Under the pieces are notes generated by a model. The model was not told the DNA's origin. It did no database searches and worked only from the letters and a program-made list of their open reading frames with translations. 64,000 bases of DNA from Pseudomonas sp. stari2. Lineage in GTDB: Bacteria > Pseudomonadota > Gammaproteobacteria > Pseudomonadales > Pseudomonadaceae. The position numbers and the translations under genes were made by a program. The stretch is taken from NCBI RefSeq assembly GCF_040760005.1, contig NZ_CP099760.1, positions 1,669,501 to 1,733,500 on the forward strand, written 5' to 3'. The first letter of the stretch is position 1; the number at the start of each line of letters is the position of its first letter. Below are positions 9,449-17,941 of the stretch, in pieces.

Positions 9449-10684
9449 TCAGCGGTCGCGATGGCAGCCGCGAGTCAGTAACAGTCCGGTGATCAAATCA
9501 CAGAATTGATGGATCAGTGTCGATTCCATGTCGGCGCGCAGGGTCACGCGGATCGCGGCTTTACCTTGAGCCACCACCGGAAAAAACACGGCGCTGGTGA
9601 AAAAGCCGTGTTCGGCCAGTTCAATGGCGATGCGAGTGGCCAGGGCGGCCTCGCCGCAGTTGATCAAACGGATGGCCATGGGGCTGCCGTGCTGCTCGGT
9701 GCTCAGCAGGCTGTCGAACAGGCGAATATTGGCCTGGAGTCGAATCTGCAACGCGCGCAGCTCTGCACTGCGATGCAGCTGGATCGAGGCCAGGCCCGCA
9801 CCGATGGCCGCGCAATTGAGACTTTGCGACCAATTGCTCGGCCCGCCGTAACGCTGGATCAATTTCTTCTGCCGCTCATTGCCGAGCATCACCAGCCCGC
9901 CGCTGGCCCCGAACGATTTGGCCAGTGACGCGACGATCAGACAGTCCTCATCCAGCGCCGGCATTCTTGGCCGTACAAGGCCGGCGCCGTTACTGCCGAC
10001 CGCCGACAACGCGTGGGAATCATCGAGATAAAGAAACAGGCCGTAACGTTCTTTCAGGTACAGCAGACCGTCCAGATTGGCCACGCCGCCCATGCTGTAG
10101 GCACCGTCGGCGATATAGGCGACCGTTGTGTGGCGCTGGCACACCGATTCGAGGAAATCCATGTCGTTGTGGGGACAGGTCAATACCTGAGTTTCATCGG
10201 CGCAACTGGCCTTCAGGTGATTCATCGAATAGTGAGCCAGGCGATCGAACACCATCACCGGTGGTCGGCCCTGGGTAAACACACCGCTGGCCAGCAGCGG
10301 CAGGATGCCTGCGCTCGCGGCGCTGCAGGACAGAGTGCTCAGACACACGGCGCCAAACAATTGCGACAGTTCGCTTTCGTATTGATCGAGCAGCGCCAGC
10401 TTGCAGCGGTTTTTTGAGTTGGCAACGCGCAGTGTGCCGGTTTCCCGCAGGGCCGCGATGGCGCCTTCCAGCAGGGCAGGGTGGTGGTCGAGGCCCAGAT
10501 AGGACGTGGTGCAGAAATGATGAAGTTGGCGCCCGTGTTGATCGAGCAAGTGGTTGCAGCCTTTGACCTCGACATTGAGAGCAGCGATTTTTCCGGCTTC
10601 GGCAGCCTCCCAGTCATGGTCGGCCAGCGCGATGACTTTGCGATAGTTGGAGAAAGTGTTGAGGGAATCCGTCAGATGATTCAA
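9449..10684 (-). CDS. Alpha-oxoamine synthase-type PLP enzyme
   Basis: About 411 residues, fold type I PLP enzyme of the AOS family (KBL/BioF/serine palmitoyltransferase/CqsA). Visible are TSYLGLDHHPAL, the aspartate in LYLDDSHALSAVGSNGAG and the PLP lysine in SLAKSFGASGG. Such enzymes condense an amino acid with an acyl thioester, releasing CO2. I prefer the TTG start at 10684: AAGGAG lies 8 bases upstream, and the protein then begins NHLTDSLNTF. The frame stays open to an ATG at 10780. Substrates are unknown. It is paired with an MFS exporter, so a small secreted metabolite or signal is plausible. Confidence 0.75.
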   Translation of the reverse strand: MNHLTDSLNTFSNYRKVIALADHDWEAAEAGKIAALNVEVKGCNHLLDQHGRQLHHFCTTSYLGLDHHPALLEGAIAALRETGTLRVANSKNRCKLALLDQYESELSQLFGAVCLSTLSCSAASAGILPLLASGVFTQGRPPVMVFDRLAHYSMNHLKASCADETQVLTCPHNDMDFLESVCQRHTTVAYIADGAYSMGGVANLDGLLYLKERYGLFLYLDDSHALSAVGSNGAGLVRPRMPALDEDCLIVASLAKSFGASGGLVMLGNERQKKLIQRYGGPSNWSQSLNCAAIGAGLASIQLHRSAELRALQIRLQANIRLFDSLLSTEQHGSPMAIRLINCGEAALATRIAIELAEHGFFTSAVFFPVVAQGKAAIRVTLRADMESTLIHQFCDLITGLLLTRGCHRDR

Positions 10685-10893
10685 AGGCAGCTCTCCTTGA
10701 GCATGGCAATCCATGGGGTGTTGCAATTTGTGTGTGTTGCCAGACTTTACAGAGAGCGATGCGGGGTCAGAATCGGCCATATCCGATAGCGCTGAGGGCT
10801 GTTGGAGTTTTGCTTGTAGGGCGATACCTCGCAGGGTTGTAAGGCGGTGAAATGCCCGACAACCCTGATAGTGAAGGGCTTACCTTTGCCCTG

Positions 10894-11382
10894 TTATCCA
10901 GCGGCGGTGGCACTCTTTTCCAGCGCCGGGGAAAACTGGATCAGCACCACGCCCGCCATCAGCAACACCGCGCCGAATACCCTGGGCAGCGTGAGTTGTT
11001 TCTCCAGCAGCCCGAACCACCCGAAGTGATCCAGTACCATCGAGGCCAGCACCTGTCCTGCCAGTGCCAGTGCGACAAACCCCGATGCCCCGAGTTTCGG
11101 TACCAGCACCACCGCCAGTGCCACAAAACACACCCCGAACGCACCACCGGCCCACATCCACAGCGGCGCCTTGCCGATGAATGCCAGTGACGGCAGCGGC
11201 AAGCGCAGCGCGGCAATCACCGGCAACAACACCAGCACGCTGACCAGCAATGACGCCAGCGTCGCCCATAACGGATGACCCAGCCCCCGGGCCAGGTTGG
11301 TGTTGATCGCACTTTGAAAGGGCACGACGGCCCCGGCCAATGCCGCCAGCAACAACAGGCCGGCCCAATGCAACATACTCAT
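10894..11382 (-). CDS. DMT-family transporter, YdcZ/DUF606 type
   Basis: A protein of 162 residues with five hydrophobic segments, the half-size form of the DMT superfamily. The opening LLLLAALAGAVVPFQSAINT and the later GVCFVALAVVLVPKLGASGF are typical of YdcZ-like proteins. Such half-size transporters are thought to work as dimers. GGAG lies before the start. It is divergent from a LysR regulator, which probably controls it. Confidence 0.8.
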   Translation of the reverse strand: MSMLHWAGLLLLAALAGAVVPFQSAINTNLARGLGHPLWATLASLLVSVLVLLPVIAALRLPLPSLAFIGKAPLWMWAGGAFGVCFVALAVVLVPKLGASGFVALALAGQVLASMVLDHFGWFGLLEKQLTLPRVFGAVLLMAGVVLIQFSPALEKSATAAG

Positions 11383-11451
11383 GATCGTTCTCCAGCAAGG
11401 TTTTGCTGGACTCTAGGGTATTCGTCGAGCAGATTTAAATTCTGTTTTGTC

Positions 11452-12372
11452 ATGCGGAACATGCATCAGATGAATGATCTTCGGCGCATCGATCTTAACC
11501 TGCTGGTGATTCTCGACGCCTTGCTCAGCGAACAACACGTGACCCGTGCGGCCGAGCGTCTGCACTTGAGTCAACCGGCGGTCAGCCATGCGCTGGCCCG
11601 TTTGCGTGACTTGCTTGGTGATCCGCTGTTGGTTCGGGCCGGTTCGGGGCTGGCGCCCACCGCTCGGGCGTTGGAGTTGGTTGCGCCGCTGACCGAGGCC
11701 CTGGCTCAGGTGCAATCACTGCTGGCGCCGAACACCTTCGACCCGGCCAGCGCGCGTCGGACTTTTCGGCTTGCGATGTCGGACTACGGCGCGGCGATTA
11801 TCCTGCCTGGTTTGATTCGTACATTGCGCGCGGAAGCGCCGGGTATCGATCTGCAAATCAGCCATGCCAGTCGCGAAGGGATGGTCGAGGGGCTTCTCAA
11901 CGGCGACATCGACCTCGCTGCCGGCGTGCTCCCGGAGTTGCCCGGCGAGTTGTGCAGCACGCCGCTGTTCGAAGAGCGTTATGTCTGCCTGCTGGATCGC
12001 CAGAGCCTTCCCGCCGAAGGTGTTCTCGACCTGCCAACCTACCTTTCCCGACCCCACGTCCTGCTGGAAATGCGCGGCAGCGGCACCCCCGAAATCGAAC
12101 GTACCCTGACCGCCCTGCGCGAGCGCCGCCGAGTTGCCGTCAGTCTGCCGCACTGGAGCGTCGCGCCGCAGTTCATAAGTGGCACGGATCTGATCCTGAC
12201 CGTAGCTTCGCGAGCGTTGAAGGATGTGGATGATGACTCGCTGATCGTCGTGCCGCCGCCGTTCGAGATCGCACCATTTACCTTTGTCTCGGCGTGGCAC
12301 AAGCGGCGGGGCGGGGATCAGGCGTTGAACTGGTTGAATCGGCGGATCGGGGAGGGGATAGTGCGCGGCTGA
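11452..12372 (+). CDS. LysR-family transcriptional regulator
   Basis: About 306 residues. The N-terminal winged helix is clear (LRRIDLNLLVILDALLSEQH, then AAERLHLSQPAVSHALARLR) and is followed by a periplasmic-binding-like effector domain. Three in-frame ATGs (11452, 11461, 11470) lie close together without a strong ribosome binding site, so the first few residues are uncertain. It is divergently placed from the DUF606 transporter, the usual arrangement for a LysR target. Confidence 0.85.
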   Translation: MRNMHQMNDLRRIDLNLLVILDALLSEQHVTRAAERLHLSQPAVSHALARLRDLLGDPLLVRAGSGLAPTARALELVAPLTEALAQVQSLLAPNTFDPASARRTFRLAMSDYGAAIILPGLIRTLRAEAPGIDLQISHASREGMVEGLLNGDIDLAAGVLPELPGELCSTPLFEERYVCLLDRQSLPAEGVLDLPTYLSRPHVLLEMRGSGTPEIERTLTALRERRRVAVSLPHWSVAPQFISGTDLILTVASRALKDVDDDSLIVVPPPFEIAPFTFVSAWHKRRGGDQALNWLNRRIGEGIVRG

Positions 12373-12392
12373 AAAACATCTAGGAGTGGGGC

Positions 12393-13124
12393 GTGACAGT
12401 GAAGTCTGGGGTCGTTGGGTGGGTGGCGCTGTGTGGGGCGTTGATCGCGGGGCAGGTGTTGGCTGATTGCGTGCCTGCGCCGGTGGCGAGTGAGCTGGAT
12501 TTCTCCGTGTGCAAGGAGTGGCCGGCGTATCCGGGGCTAATCATTAACGCCAAATCGGAGCGCGTCGCCGCACCTGAAAATACCGAGATGAATGCTTCCT
12601 ATGATTTGGACGTGTCTGTTTTGAAAGACGGCCAAACGGATCCGATTGCTAATCATCACCAGGCTTCTGCCTTCAAGGTAGATGGCATAGCGTTTCGGGA
12701 ACTGGCGCTCGATACGGCTCGATACACGCTTGCCCCAGAGCTTCGAGCCTTTGGAGTCCGGGTGCAGTTCACCAACGGATCTCGCCTCATACCGCTTGAA
12801 GAAACACATCTCTCTCTTTATGTGAGAGACGGCGCCAAGTTGCGCCCCGTCCTGCAGCGGTTAGTGGTTTATCAATACGGCGGTGAATGGGACGGTGAAT
12901 GCACCGGCGAGCGATATGAAACGACCAGAACGGTAGAAATCGCCAAGACCAGCTCCCATGGTTATGCCGACCTGATCATCAAAACCCGACAGACAGGAAC
13001 GACCAATGTCGTCAAAGGCGATGCTTGTGAAGACAAGATCAGTGTCGGCAGTCCGGTGTTGACGACAATTCACTACGACGGAAAATCCTACGTATTGCCT
13101 AAAGGTTTCCAGGCCATCGAGTGA
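12393..13124 (+). CDS. Exported protein of unknown function (paralogue 1)
   Basis: A protein of 243 residues from a GTG start. A signal peptide is evident (basic start, WVALCGALIAGQVLA, then DC), so it is periplasmic or secreted. Several cysteines could form disulfides. The segment LDTARYTLAPELRAFGVR and the segment LSLYVRDGAKLRPVLQRLVV recur in the next gene, so the two are tandem duplicates with moderate identity. I do not recognise the family, and no catalytic motif is visible. Confidence 0.7.
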   Translation: MTVKSGVVGWVALCGALIAGQVLADCVPAPVASELDFSVCKEWPAYPGLIINAKSERVAAPENTEMNASYDLDVSVLKDGQTDPIANHHQASAFKVDGIAFRELALDTARYTLAPELRAFGVRVQFTNGSRLIPLEETHLSLYVRDGAKLRPVLQRLVVYQYGGEWDGECTGERYETTRTVEIAKTSSHGYADLIIKTRQTGTTNVVKGDACEDKISVGSPVLTTIHYDGKSYVLPKGFQAIE

Positions 13125-13159
13125 TACAGAACCAACGCGACTTATTTCAAGGAAGAACA

Positions 13160-13876
13160 ATGCTCACCCCGACCCGACTTTTCATCGCCCTCAGCTTTTT
13201 CGCGATCACCGCCCAGGCGCAACCAGCCTGCGTGACAAAGAATCACGACGACCAATCGCTCTCTCGCTGCAAGCCATGGCCGGCGTTCAAGGAACAGGTG
13301 ATTGCCCTCAAGTCCACGTATGTACCGGACGCTGGTAGTGACGATGCGGGTGTGTTTGATCTGGATCTGGCAGTACTGAACAGCACCAACGCCAAGCCGA
13401 TTGCCACATACACCAAACCCGGCGCTTACAACTCCGATGCCATTCGGTTCGACGACCTGGTGATCGATACGGCCCGTTACAGGCTGGCGCCGGATGTCCG
13501 TGCCTTTGGCCTGCGTTCGAAGTTCGAGCACAGCTCCCGCGCCAATCCATACGCAAAAACCGATCTGGCGCTTTATGTGCGTGAAGGCGGCAAACTGCGC
13601 CCGGTACTGGAAGGTCTGGTGGTCTACAAGAATCATGGTGAGTGGATGGATGATTGCGAAGGTGAAGGGCAGCAAGTACGCAGAACCATCGAAGTAGGCC
13701 CGATCAGCCACAACGGTTATTCCGACCTGATCGTCACCTCAAGCGGCACGGCGATGAAAACCGTCAAATCCGGCAAGGAATGCGTTTCCCAGGATTCCCC
13801 ACTGAAGAAAACCCAAATAACCCTGACCTACGACGGCAAGCAATACACCATCCCCGAAGACCTGCGAGGTTACTGA
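13160..13876 (+). CDS. Exported protein of unknown function (paralogue 2)
   Basis: A protein of 238 residues with a signal peptide (FIALSFFAITAQAQ, then PAC). It shares the order of segments with the preceding gene, including DTARYRLAPDVRAFGLR and LALYVREGGKLRPVLEGLVV, and the C-terminal TYDGKQYTIPE matches HYDGKSYVLPK of its neighbour. AAGGAAGA lies before the ATG. Only 35 bases separate the two paralogues and 3 bases separate this gene from fosA, so all three may be transcribed together. The function is unknown. Confidence 0.7.
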   Translation: MLTPTRLFIALSFFAITAQAQPACVTKNHDDQSLSRCKPWPAFKEQVIALKSTYVPDAGSDDAGVFDLDLAVLNSTNAKPIATYTKPGAYNSDAIRFDDLVIDTARYRLAPDVRAFGLRSKFEHSSRANPYAKTDLALYVREGGKLRPVLEGLVVYKNHGEWMDDCEGEGQQVRRTIEVGPISHNGYSDLIVTSSGTAMKTVKSGKECVSQDSPLKKTQITLTYDGKQYTIPEDLRGY

Positions 13877-13879
13877 CCG

Positions 13880-14296
13880 ATGCTCACCGGCCTCAACCAC
13901 CTGACCCTCGCCGTCAGCGACCTGGATCGCAGCCTCACGTTTTACCGCGACGTCCTCAAGCTGCGAGTCGAGGCCACGTGGGACGCCGGTGCCTATCTGT
14001 CGCTCCCGGGGCTGTGGTTGTGCCTGTCGCTCGATGCGCAACGCCAACCCGAGCCCGCTGCCGACTACACCCACTACGCCTTCAGTCTCGGCGCTGCGGA
14101 TTTCCCGCTGTTCGTGCAGCAGCTTCGTGCCGCCAACGTGCAGGAATGGCGCGACAACCGCAGCGAAGGTGCGTCGTTCTACTTCCTCGACCCGGACGGT
14201 CACAAGCTCGAAGCACATGTCGGCGATCTGGCCTCGCGACTGGCCGCGTGTCGGCAAAAGCCCTATGTCGGGATGCGTTTTTTCAACGAGTCGTGA
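13880..14296 (+). CDS. fosA: FosA-type fosfomycin-modifying glutathione transferase
   Basis: A protein of 138 residues, a single vicinal-oxygen-chelate domain. The metal ligands of FosA are present: His7 (LNHLTLAV), His65 (DYTHYAF) and Glu111 (GHKLEAHV). Long stretches match P. aeruginosa FosA, such as FYFLDPDGH and the ending RLAACRQ-P-Y-GMRF. The enzyme adds glutathione to the epoxide of fosfomycin in a Mn- and K-dependent reaction, inactivating the antibiotic. It is probably an intrinsic chromosomal resistance gene. Confidence 0.9.
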   Translation: MLTGLNHLTLAVSDLDRSLTFYRDVLKLRVEATWDAGAYLSLPGLWLCLSLDAQRQPEPAADYTHYAFSLGAADFPLFVQQLRAANVQEWRDNRSEGASFYFLDPDGHKLEAHVGDLASRLAACRQKPYVGMRFFNES

Positions 14297-14356
14297 ATAT
14301 TCAAAAGCCGCTGGGATAGACTGGCGGCCACGTTTTCCGGCACTTGCAGGTTCCCC

Positions 14357-14995
14357 ATGACTCCATCGTTGCTTATGGCCGTGCTGGCCTCGGGTTTCAT
14401 CTACGGCATCACGCCGGGGCCCGGTGTGCTGGCGGTGTTCGGCATCGGCGCCGCGCGCGGTCGTCGGGCCGGGGCGGGTTTCCTGTGCGGGCATCTGCTG
14501 GGCGATGTGATCTGGTGCAGCACCGCACTGATCGCGATTGTCGGCGCCCGGGAAATCGGCAGCACCGCGTTCGATGTGCTCGGTGTGCTCAGCGGTCTGT
14601 ACCTGTTCTGGCTCGGCTGGCGCGCCGTACGGGCCAAACGCAGCAACGGTGATCAGCCCCAGGGCGCGGCGCGTCAGCCGTTCTGGCACGGCATTCTGTT
14701 CGGGCTGACCAACCCCAAGGCCTACCCGGTGGCAGTGGCGACGTTCACCGCGCTGCTGTCGAGCCGCGCCGAACTGCTCAACTGGTCGATGCTGCCGATG
14801 CTGATCGCCTTGAGCTTCCTCGGCGGATTGCTCGCCTACGCTATTCTCATTGGCGTTGTCGGCGCCCGTCAGGTGCGTACGCTGTATCAGCGCCATGAAC
14901 TGGCCATCACCCGATTGTGCGGGGTAATGTTCATCGGTTTCGCCATCAATGCTCTGGTGCATGCGTTGCCGGGGCTGATGCCGAGCAAGACTTGA
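14357..14995 (+). CDS. LysE/RhtB-family amino acid exporter
   Basis: A protein of 212 residues with six hydrophobic segments. The family signature appears near the N-terminus (FIYGITPGPGVLAVFGIGAARGRRAG), and FGLTNPKAYPVAVATF lies near the middle, as in RhtB-like exporters. Its likely role is efflux of an amino acid or analogue across the inner membrane. It follows fosA by 60 bases on the same strand. Confidence 0.85.
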   Translation: MTPSLLMAVLASGFIYGITPGPGVLAVFGIGAARGRRAGAGFLCGHLLGDVIWCSTALIAIVGAREIGSTAFDVLGVLSGLYLFWLGWRAVRAKRSNGDQPQGAARQPFWHGILFGLTNPKAYPVAVATFTALLSSRAELLNWSMLPMLIALSFLGGLLAYAILIGVVGARQVRTLYQRHELAITRLCGVMFIGFAINALVHALPGLMPSKT

Positions 14996-15072
14996 AGAAA
15001 ATCGCTGGGATGCGAGGTCGAGGTCAGGGACGGTTGATCAGTGCTGCATTGCCCGGACACCCACGCTGAACC

Positions 15073-16422
15073 ATGGAAAGCCGAAATTCTGCGCCCTTGG
15101 CGAGTTACATCGATCTGTTGCTGGACGCCGTTTGTGCGGTCGACAAACAAGGTCGCTTCGTTTTTGTCAGCGCAGCCTGCGAGCGGATTCTCGGCTACAC
15201 CCCTGATGAGCTGATCGGCCAGTCGATGATCGACTACGTCTATCCCGCCGACCGTGAACGCACCCTGGCCGCCGCCAGCGAGATCATGGGCGGCGAGCCC
15301 AAGCACAATTTCGAAAACCGCTACGTGCGCAAGGACGGCAGCCTTGTGCACATCCTCTGGTCGGCGCGCTGGTCGGAAGTCGATCAACTGCGCATCGCCG
15401 TGGCCCGGGACATCACCGAGCGCAAACTGGCCGAATCACGACAGGCGGCGTTGTATGCGATCTCCGAGGCGGCACATGCGGCGGAGGATCTGCTGGCGCT
15501 GTTCAAACGCATCCACACGATCATCGGCGAGTGGCTGCCGGCGCTGAATTTCTCTGTGGCGCTGTACGACGAACACTGCGCAAAACTGAATTTCCCCTAC
15601 CACGTCGACGATGACGAGTTGCAACCGGAGCAACCCGGCACCGTGACCGGACGCCTGTGCGCCGAAGTGATCCGCAGCGGCCAGCCGATCCTGCTGACCC
15701 CGGACTGCCCGCACGCGCCGCCGGGTTTTGAAGCCTTGGTGGCGGGGCAGCAATCGCCGTGCTGGCTGGGTGTACCGCTGAACTCGAAGAACGGCACCAT
15801 CGGCGCCCTGATCGTCAAAAGCCTGCCCGGCGGCGAGCGCTACACCGAGCGCGACAAGGAACTGCTGCAATACGTCTGCGCCCAGGTCGCCACCGCCATC
15901 GAACGCCAGCAACTGCACGCCCGTCTGCGGCGCATGGCGCAATACGATCAACTGACCCAATTGCCCAACCGCGAACTGTTGCGCGACCGCCTCAAGGCTG
16001 CACTGAGCCGTGCGCGGGAACAGTCGGGACACATGGCGCTGCTGTATGTCGATCTGGATCGCTTCAAACAGGTCAACGACACCTTTGGCCATGGGGTCGG
16101 TGACATGCTGTTGCAGACGGTGGCCAACCGGCTCAAGGGCTGTGTGCGCGAAACCGACACCGTGGCGCGGATCGGCGGCGACGAATTCGTGGTGCTGTTG
16201 CACAGCGTCCACGCCGCCAACGATGCCGACAGCGTGGCGGAAAAAATCCGACAGGTACTGGTGCAACCCATGCGCCTGGACGGGCACAACCTTCACATCG
16301 AGCCGAGCATTGGCGTGGCCCGTTATCCCGAGCATGGCGACGAGGAACAGCAACTGTTCCGCCACGCCGACCAGGCCATGTACAGCGCCAAGCGCCAGAA
16401 TCATCGGCGGCTGGACAGCTGA
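15073..16422 (+). CDS. Diguanylate cyclase with PAS and GAF domains
   Basis: A protein of 449 residues. A PAS/PAC region (about 10-125, ending ARDITERKLAES) is followed by a GAF domain (about 140-285) and a GGDEF domain (about 290-449). The active-site motif RIGGDEFVVLL is intact at about 367-377. The product-inhibition I-site RETD lies five residues before GGDEF. It should make cyclic-di-GMP from GTP under control of a sensory signal, with feedback inhibition. No membrane segments are present, so it is cytoplasmic. Confidence 0.9.
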   Translation: MESRNSAPLASYIDLLLDAVCAVDKQGRFVFVSAACERILGYTPDELIGQSMIDYVYPADRERTLAAASEIMGGEPKHNFENRYVRKDGSLVHILWSARWSEVDQLRIAVARDITERKLAESRQAALYAISEAAHAAEDLLALFKRIHTIIGEWLPALNFSVALYDEHCAKLNFPYHVDDDELQPEQPGTVTGRLCAEVIRSGQPILLTPDCPHAPPGFEALVAGQQSPCWLGVPLNSKNGTIGALIVKSLPGGERYTERDKELLQYVCAQVATAIERQQLHARLRRMAQYDQLTQLPNRELLRDRLKAALSRAREQSGHMALLYVDLDRFKQVNDTFGHGVGDMLLQTVANRLKGCVRETDTVARIGGDEFVVLLHSVHAANDADSVAEKIRQVLVQPMRLDGHNLHIEPSIGVARYPEHGDEEQQLFRHADQAMYSAKRQNHRRLDS

Positions 16423-16540
16423 TTGGCGGTTCACCGTTCGTCGCGGCAACGGCAACTTTTCTAAACCTTTGGCGGTCAGGAAATTCTCAATCTAGGCGGG
16501 CACCTGCTCGCTTACGATCAATACCAAGAGGAAGAGAATC

Positions 16541-16696
16541 ATGCCTAACTCAAGAAACTCGAACTCGGGAAACTTTGCCAACGATCGAACGAAGGCCTCT
16601 GAAGCCGGTCGCAAAGGTGGGAAAACCACCACCACGACTGTCGATAAAGAACCCAAGACTGAAATGGGCCGCAAGCCCGCTCAGAAATCGAAGTAG
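16541..16696 (+). CDS. KGG-domain general stress peptide
   Basis: A 51-residue, very hydrophilic and basic protein. It contains GNFANDRTKASEAGRKGG (the KGG motif) and ends in GRKPAQKSK. Relatives (YciG/GsiB-like) are small, disordered stress proteins. A purine-rich AAGAGGAAGAG element precedes the ATG. A DUF4142 gene follows 75 bases downstream. Confidence 0.8.
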   Translation: MPNSRNSNSGNFANDRTKASEAGRKGGKTTTTTVDKEPKTEMGRKPAQKSK

Positions 16697-16771
16697 TCGG
16701 CGAAGGTTGTTTTGATTGAGAGGCGGGGGCGCAAGCTCCCGCTTGAATCTGCACAGAAGGAGGGCGCGACC

Positions 16772-17272
16772 ATGAGCCGGATGGCCACCCGAGTACGCCG
16801 CATCAGTTTTGTCAGCCTGCTGGGGTTGTTTGCCAGCAGTGCGTTTGCCCAGTCGCCCGCCGACTTCATCAACGAAGCTTCGGCCAAAGGCATGGCCGAC
16901 ATCGAGGCCAGCCGCCAGGCCCACAGCAAGGCCGAATCCAAAGAGGTCAAGGATTACACCATCGTGGTCATCAACGACCGCACCACGGCCAACCAGCATC
17001 TGGCGAAAATCGCCAAGAAGCTGGATCTGCCTGTGGCCCCGCGCGAAGAACTGGCTGACAAGGCCAAGGCGCTGATTCCCGAAGTGAAGGACGGTGCGTC
17101 TTTCGATCAGGCTTACGCCGCGAGCCAGGTCAAAGCCACGGAAGAGGCCATCGAACAGATCCAGCAGGAAGCCCAGACTACCGACGTGCCGGAGATCAAG
17201 GCGTTTGCTGACGAGACTCTGCCAAAATTGCAGAGTCATCTGGAAATGGCCAAGGCCCTGGCCAGTCGCTAA
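16772..17272 (+). CDS. DUF4142 exported protein
   Basis: A protein of 166 residues. It has an N-terminal signal peptide (basic start, FVSLLGLFASSAFA, then QSPADF) followed by an all-helical ferritin-like DUF4142 domain. Typical segments are FINEASAKGMADIEASRQA and the closing LPKLQSHLEMAKAL. Its location is probably periplasmic and its function unknown. AAGGAGG nine bases before the ATG fixes the start. A hairpin terminator follows. Confidence 0.85.
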   Translation: MSRMATRVRRISFVSLLGLFASSAFAQSPADFINEASAKGMADIEASRQAHSKAESKEVKDYTIVVINDRTTANQHLAKIAKKLDLPVAPREELADKAKALIPEVKDGASFDQAYAASQVKATEEAIEQIQQEAQTTDVPEIKAFADETLPKLQSHLEMAKALASR

Positions 17273-17287
17273 CTCCGAGGTAAGGTA

Positions 17288-17312
17288 AACGGCGCTCATG
17301 GCGCCGTTTTTG
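17288..17312 (+). terminator. Rho-independent terminator
   Basis: The stem ACGGCGC at 17289-17295 pairs with GCGCCGT at 17301-17307 and runs into TTTTTG. It lies 16 bases after the DUF4142 stop codon. Confidence 0.8.
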
Positions 17313-17318
17313 TTGTCT

Positions 17319-17729
17319 TCAACAGTCGTTCAGATCCTGCTTCGGCTTGCTCTTGTCCCCCAGACCTTCCAGATCAAACACCTCATTCTCGCCCATCGCC
17401 CGGTAATGCCGGCGCAGCGCTTCCAGCTGCTTGAGATCCAGCGACTCCAGCCCGAGCATCGCGTTCTGCGCTTCCTTGGTTACCCGCAGCAACTCATCGA
17501 GTTTCAAATGAATGATATCGGTGTCGCGGTTCTGAGTGTTCTGGATCAGGAACACCATCAGGAACGTGATGATCGTGGTCGAGGTATTGATGATCAGTTG
17601 CCAGGTGTCGTTGTAATCGAAAATCGGCCCGCTCAACCCCCACAACGCAATCAGAATCAAAGCCCCCATGAACGTCTTCGGACTGCCGGCCCAAAGTGCA
17701 AGCGTCTGGGAAATCTTTGCGAATTTCAT
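17319..17729 (-). CDS. Low-affinity iron permease family protein
   Basis: A protein of 136 residues. Two membrane segments (MGALILIALWGLSGPIF and NTSTTIITFLMVFLIQNTQN) are followed by a helical tail. The motif NTSTTIITFLMVFLIQNTQNR with DIIHLKLDELL is the signature of the family named after yeast Fet4-like low-affinity iron permeases. Bacterial members are short, and their transport role is not proven. It is an inner membrane protein. Confidence 0.8.
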   Translation of the reverse strand: MKFAKISQTLALWAGSPKTFMGALILIALWGLSGPIFDYNDTWQLIINTSTTIITFLMVFLIQNTQNRDTDIIHLKLDELLRVTKEAQNAMLGLESLDLKQLEALRRHYRAMGENEVFDLEGLGDKSKPKQDLNDC

Positions 17730-17941
17730 GGCGGTGTTCCTTGTTGGTGAGCTTGAAATTCAGACAGTGGGGGAGGGAGGAAAATTCTGTTTACAGATGC
17801 TTGCGGTCGATGGGAAATGATTGCCTTGCATCATGGTTTTAGCGGGAAGACTTTCATTGTCTGGGTTTGCGTCTACGATCAAATGGCAATCAATTTGCCA
17901 GCATGCGAGTGCACGGATAGAAAACCAGTCAGAGGCCGCTC

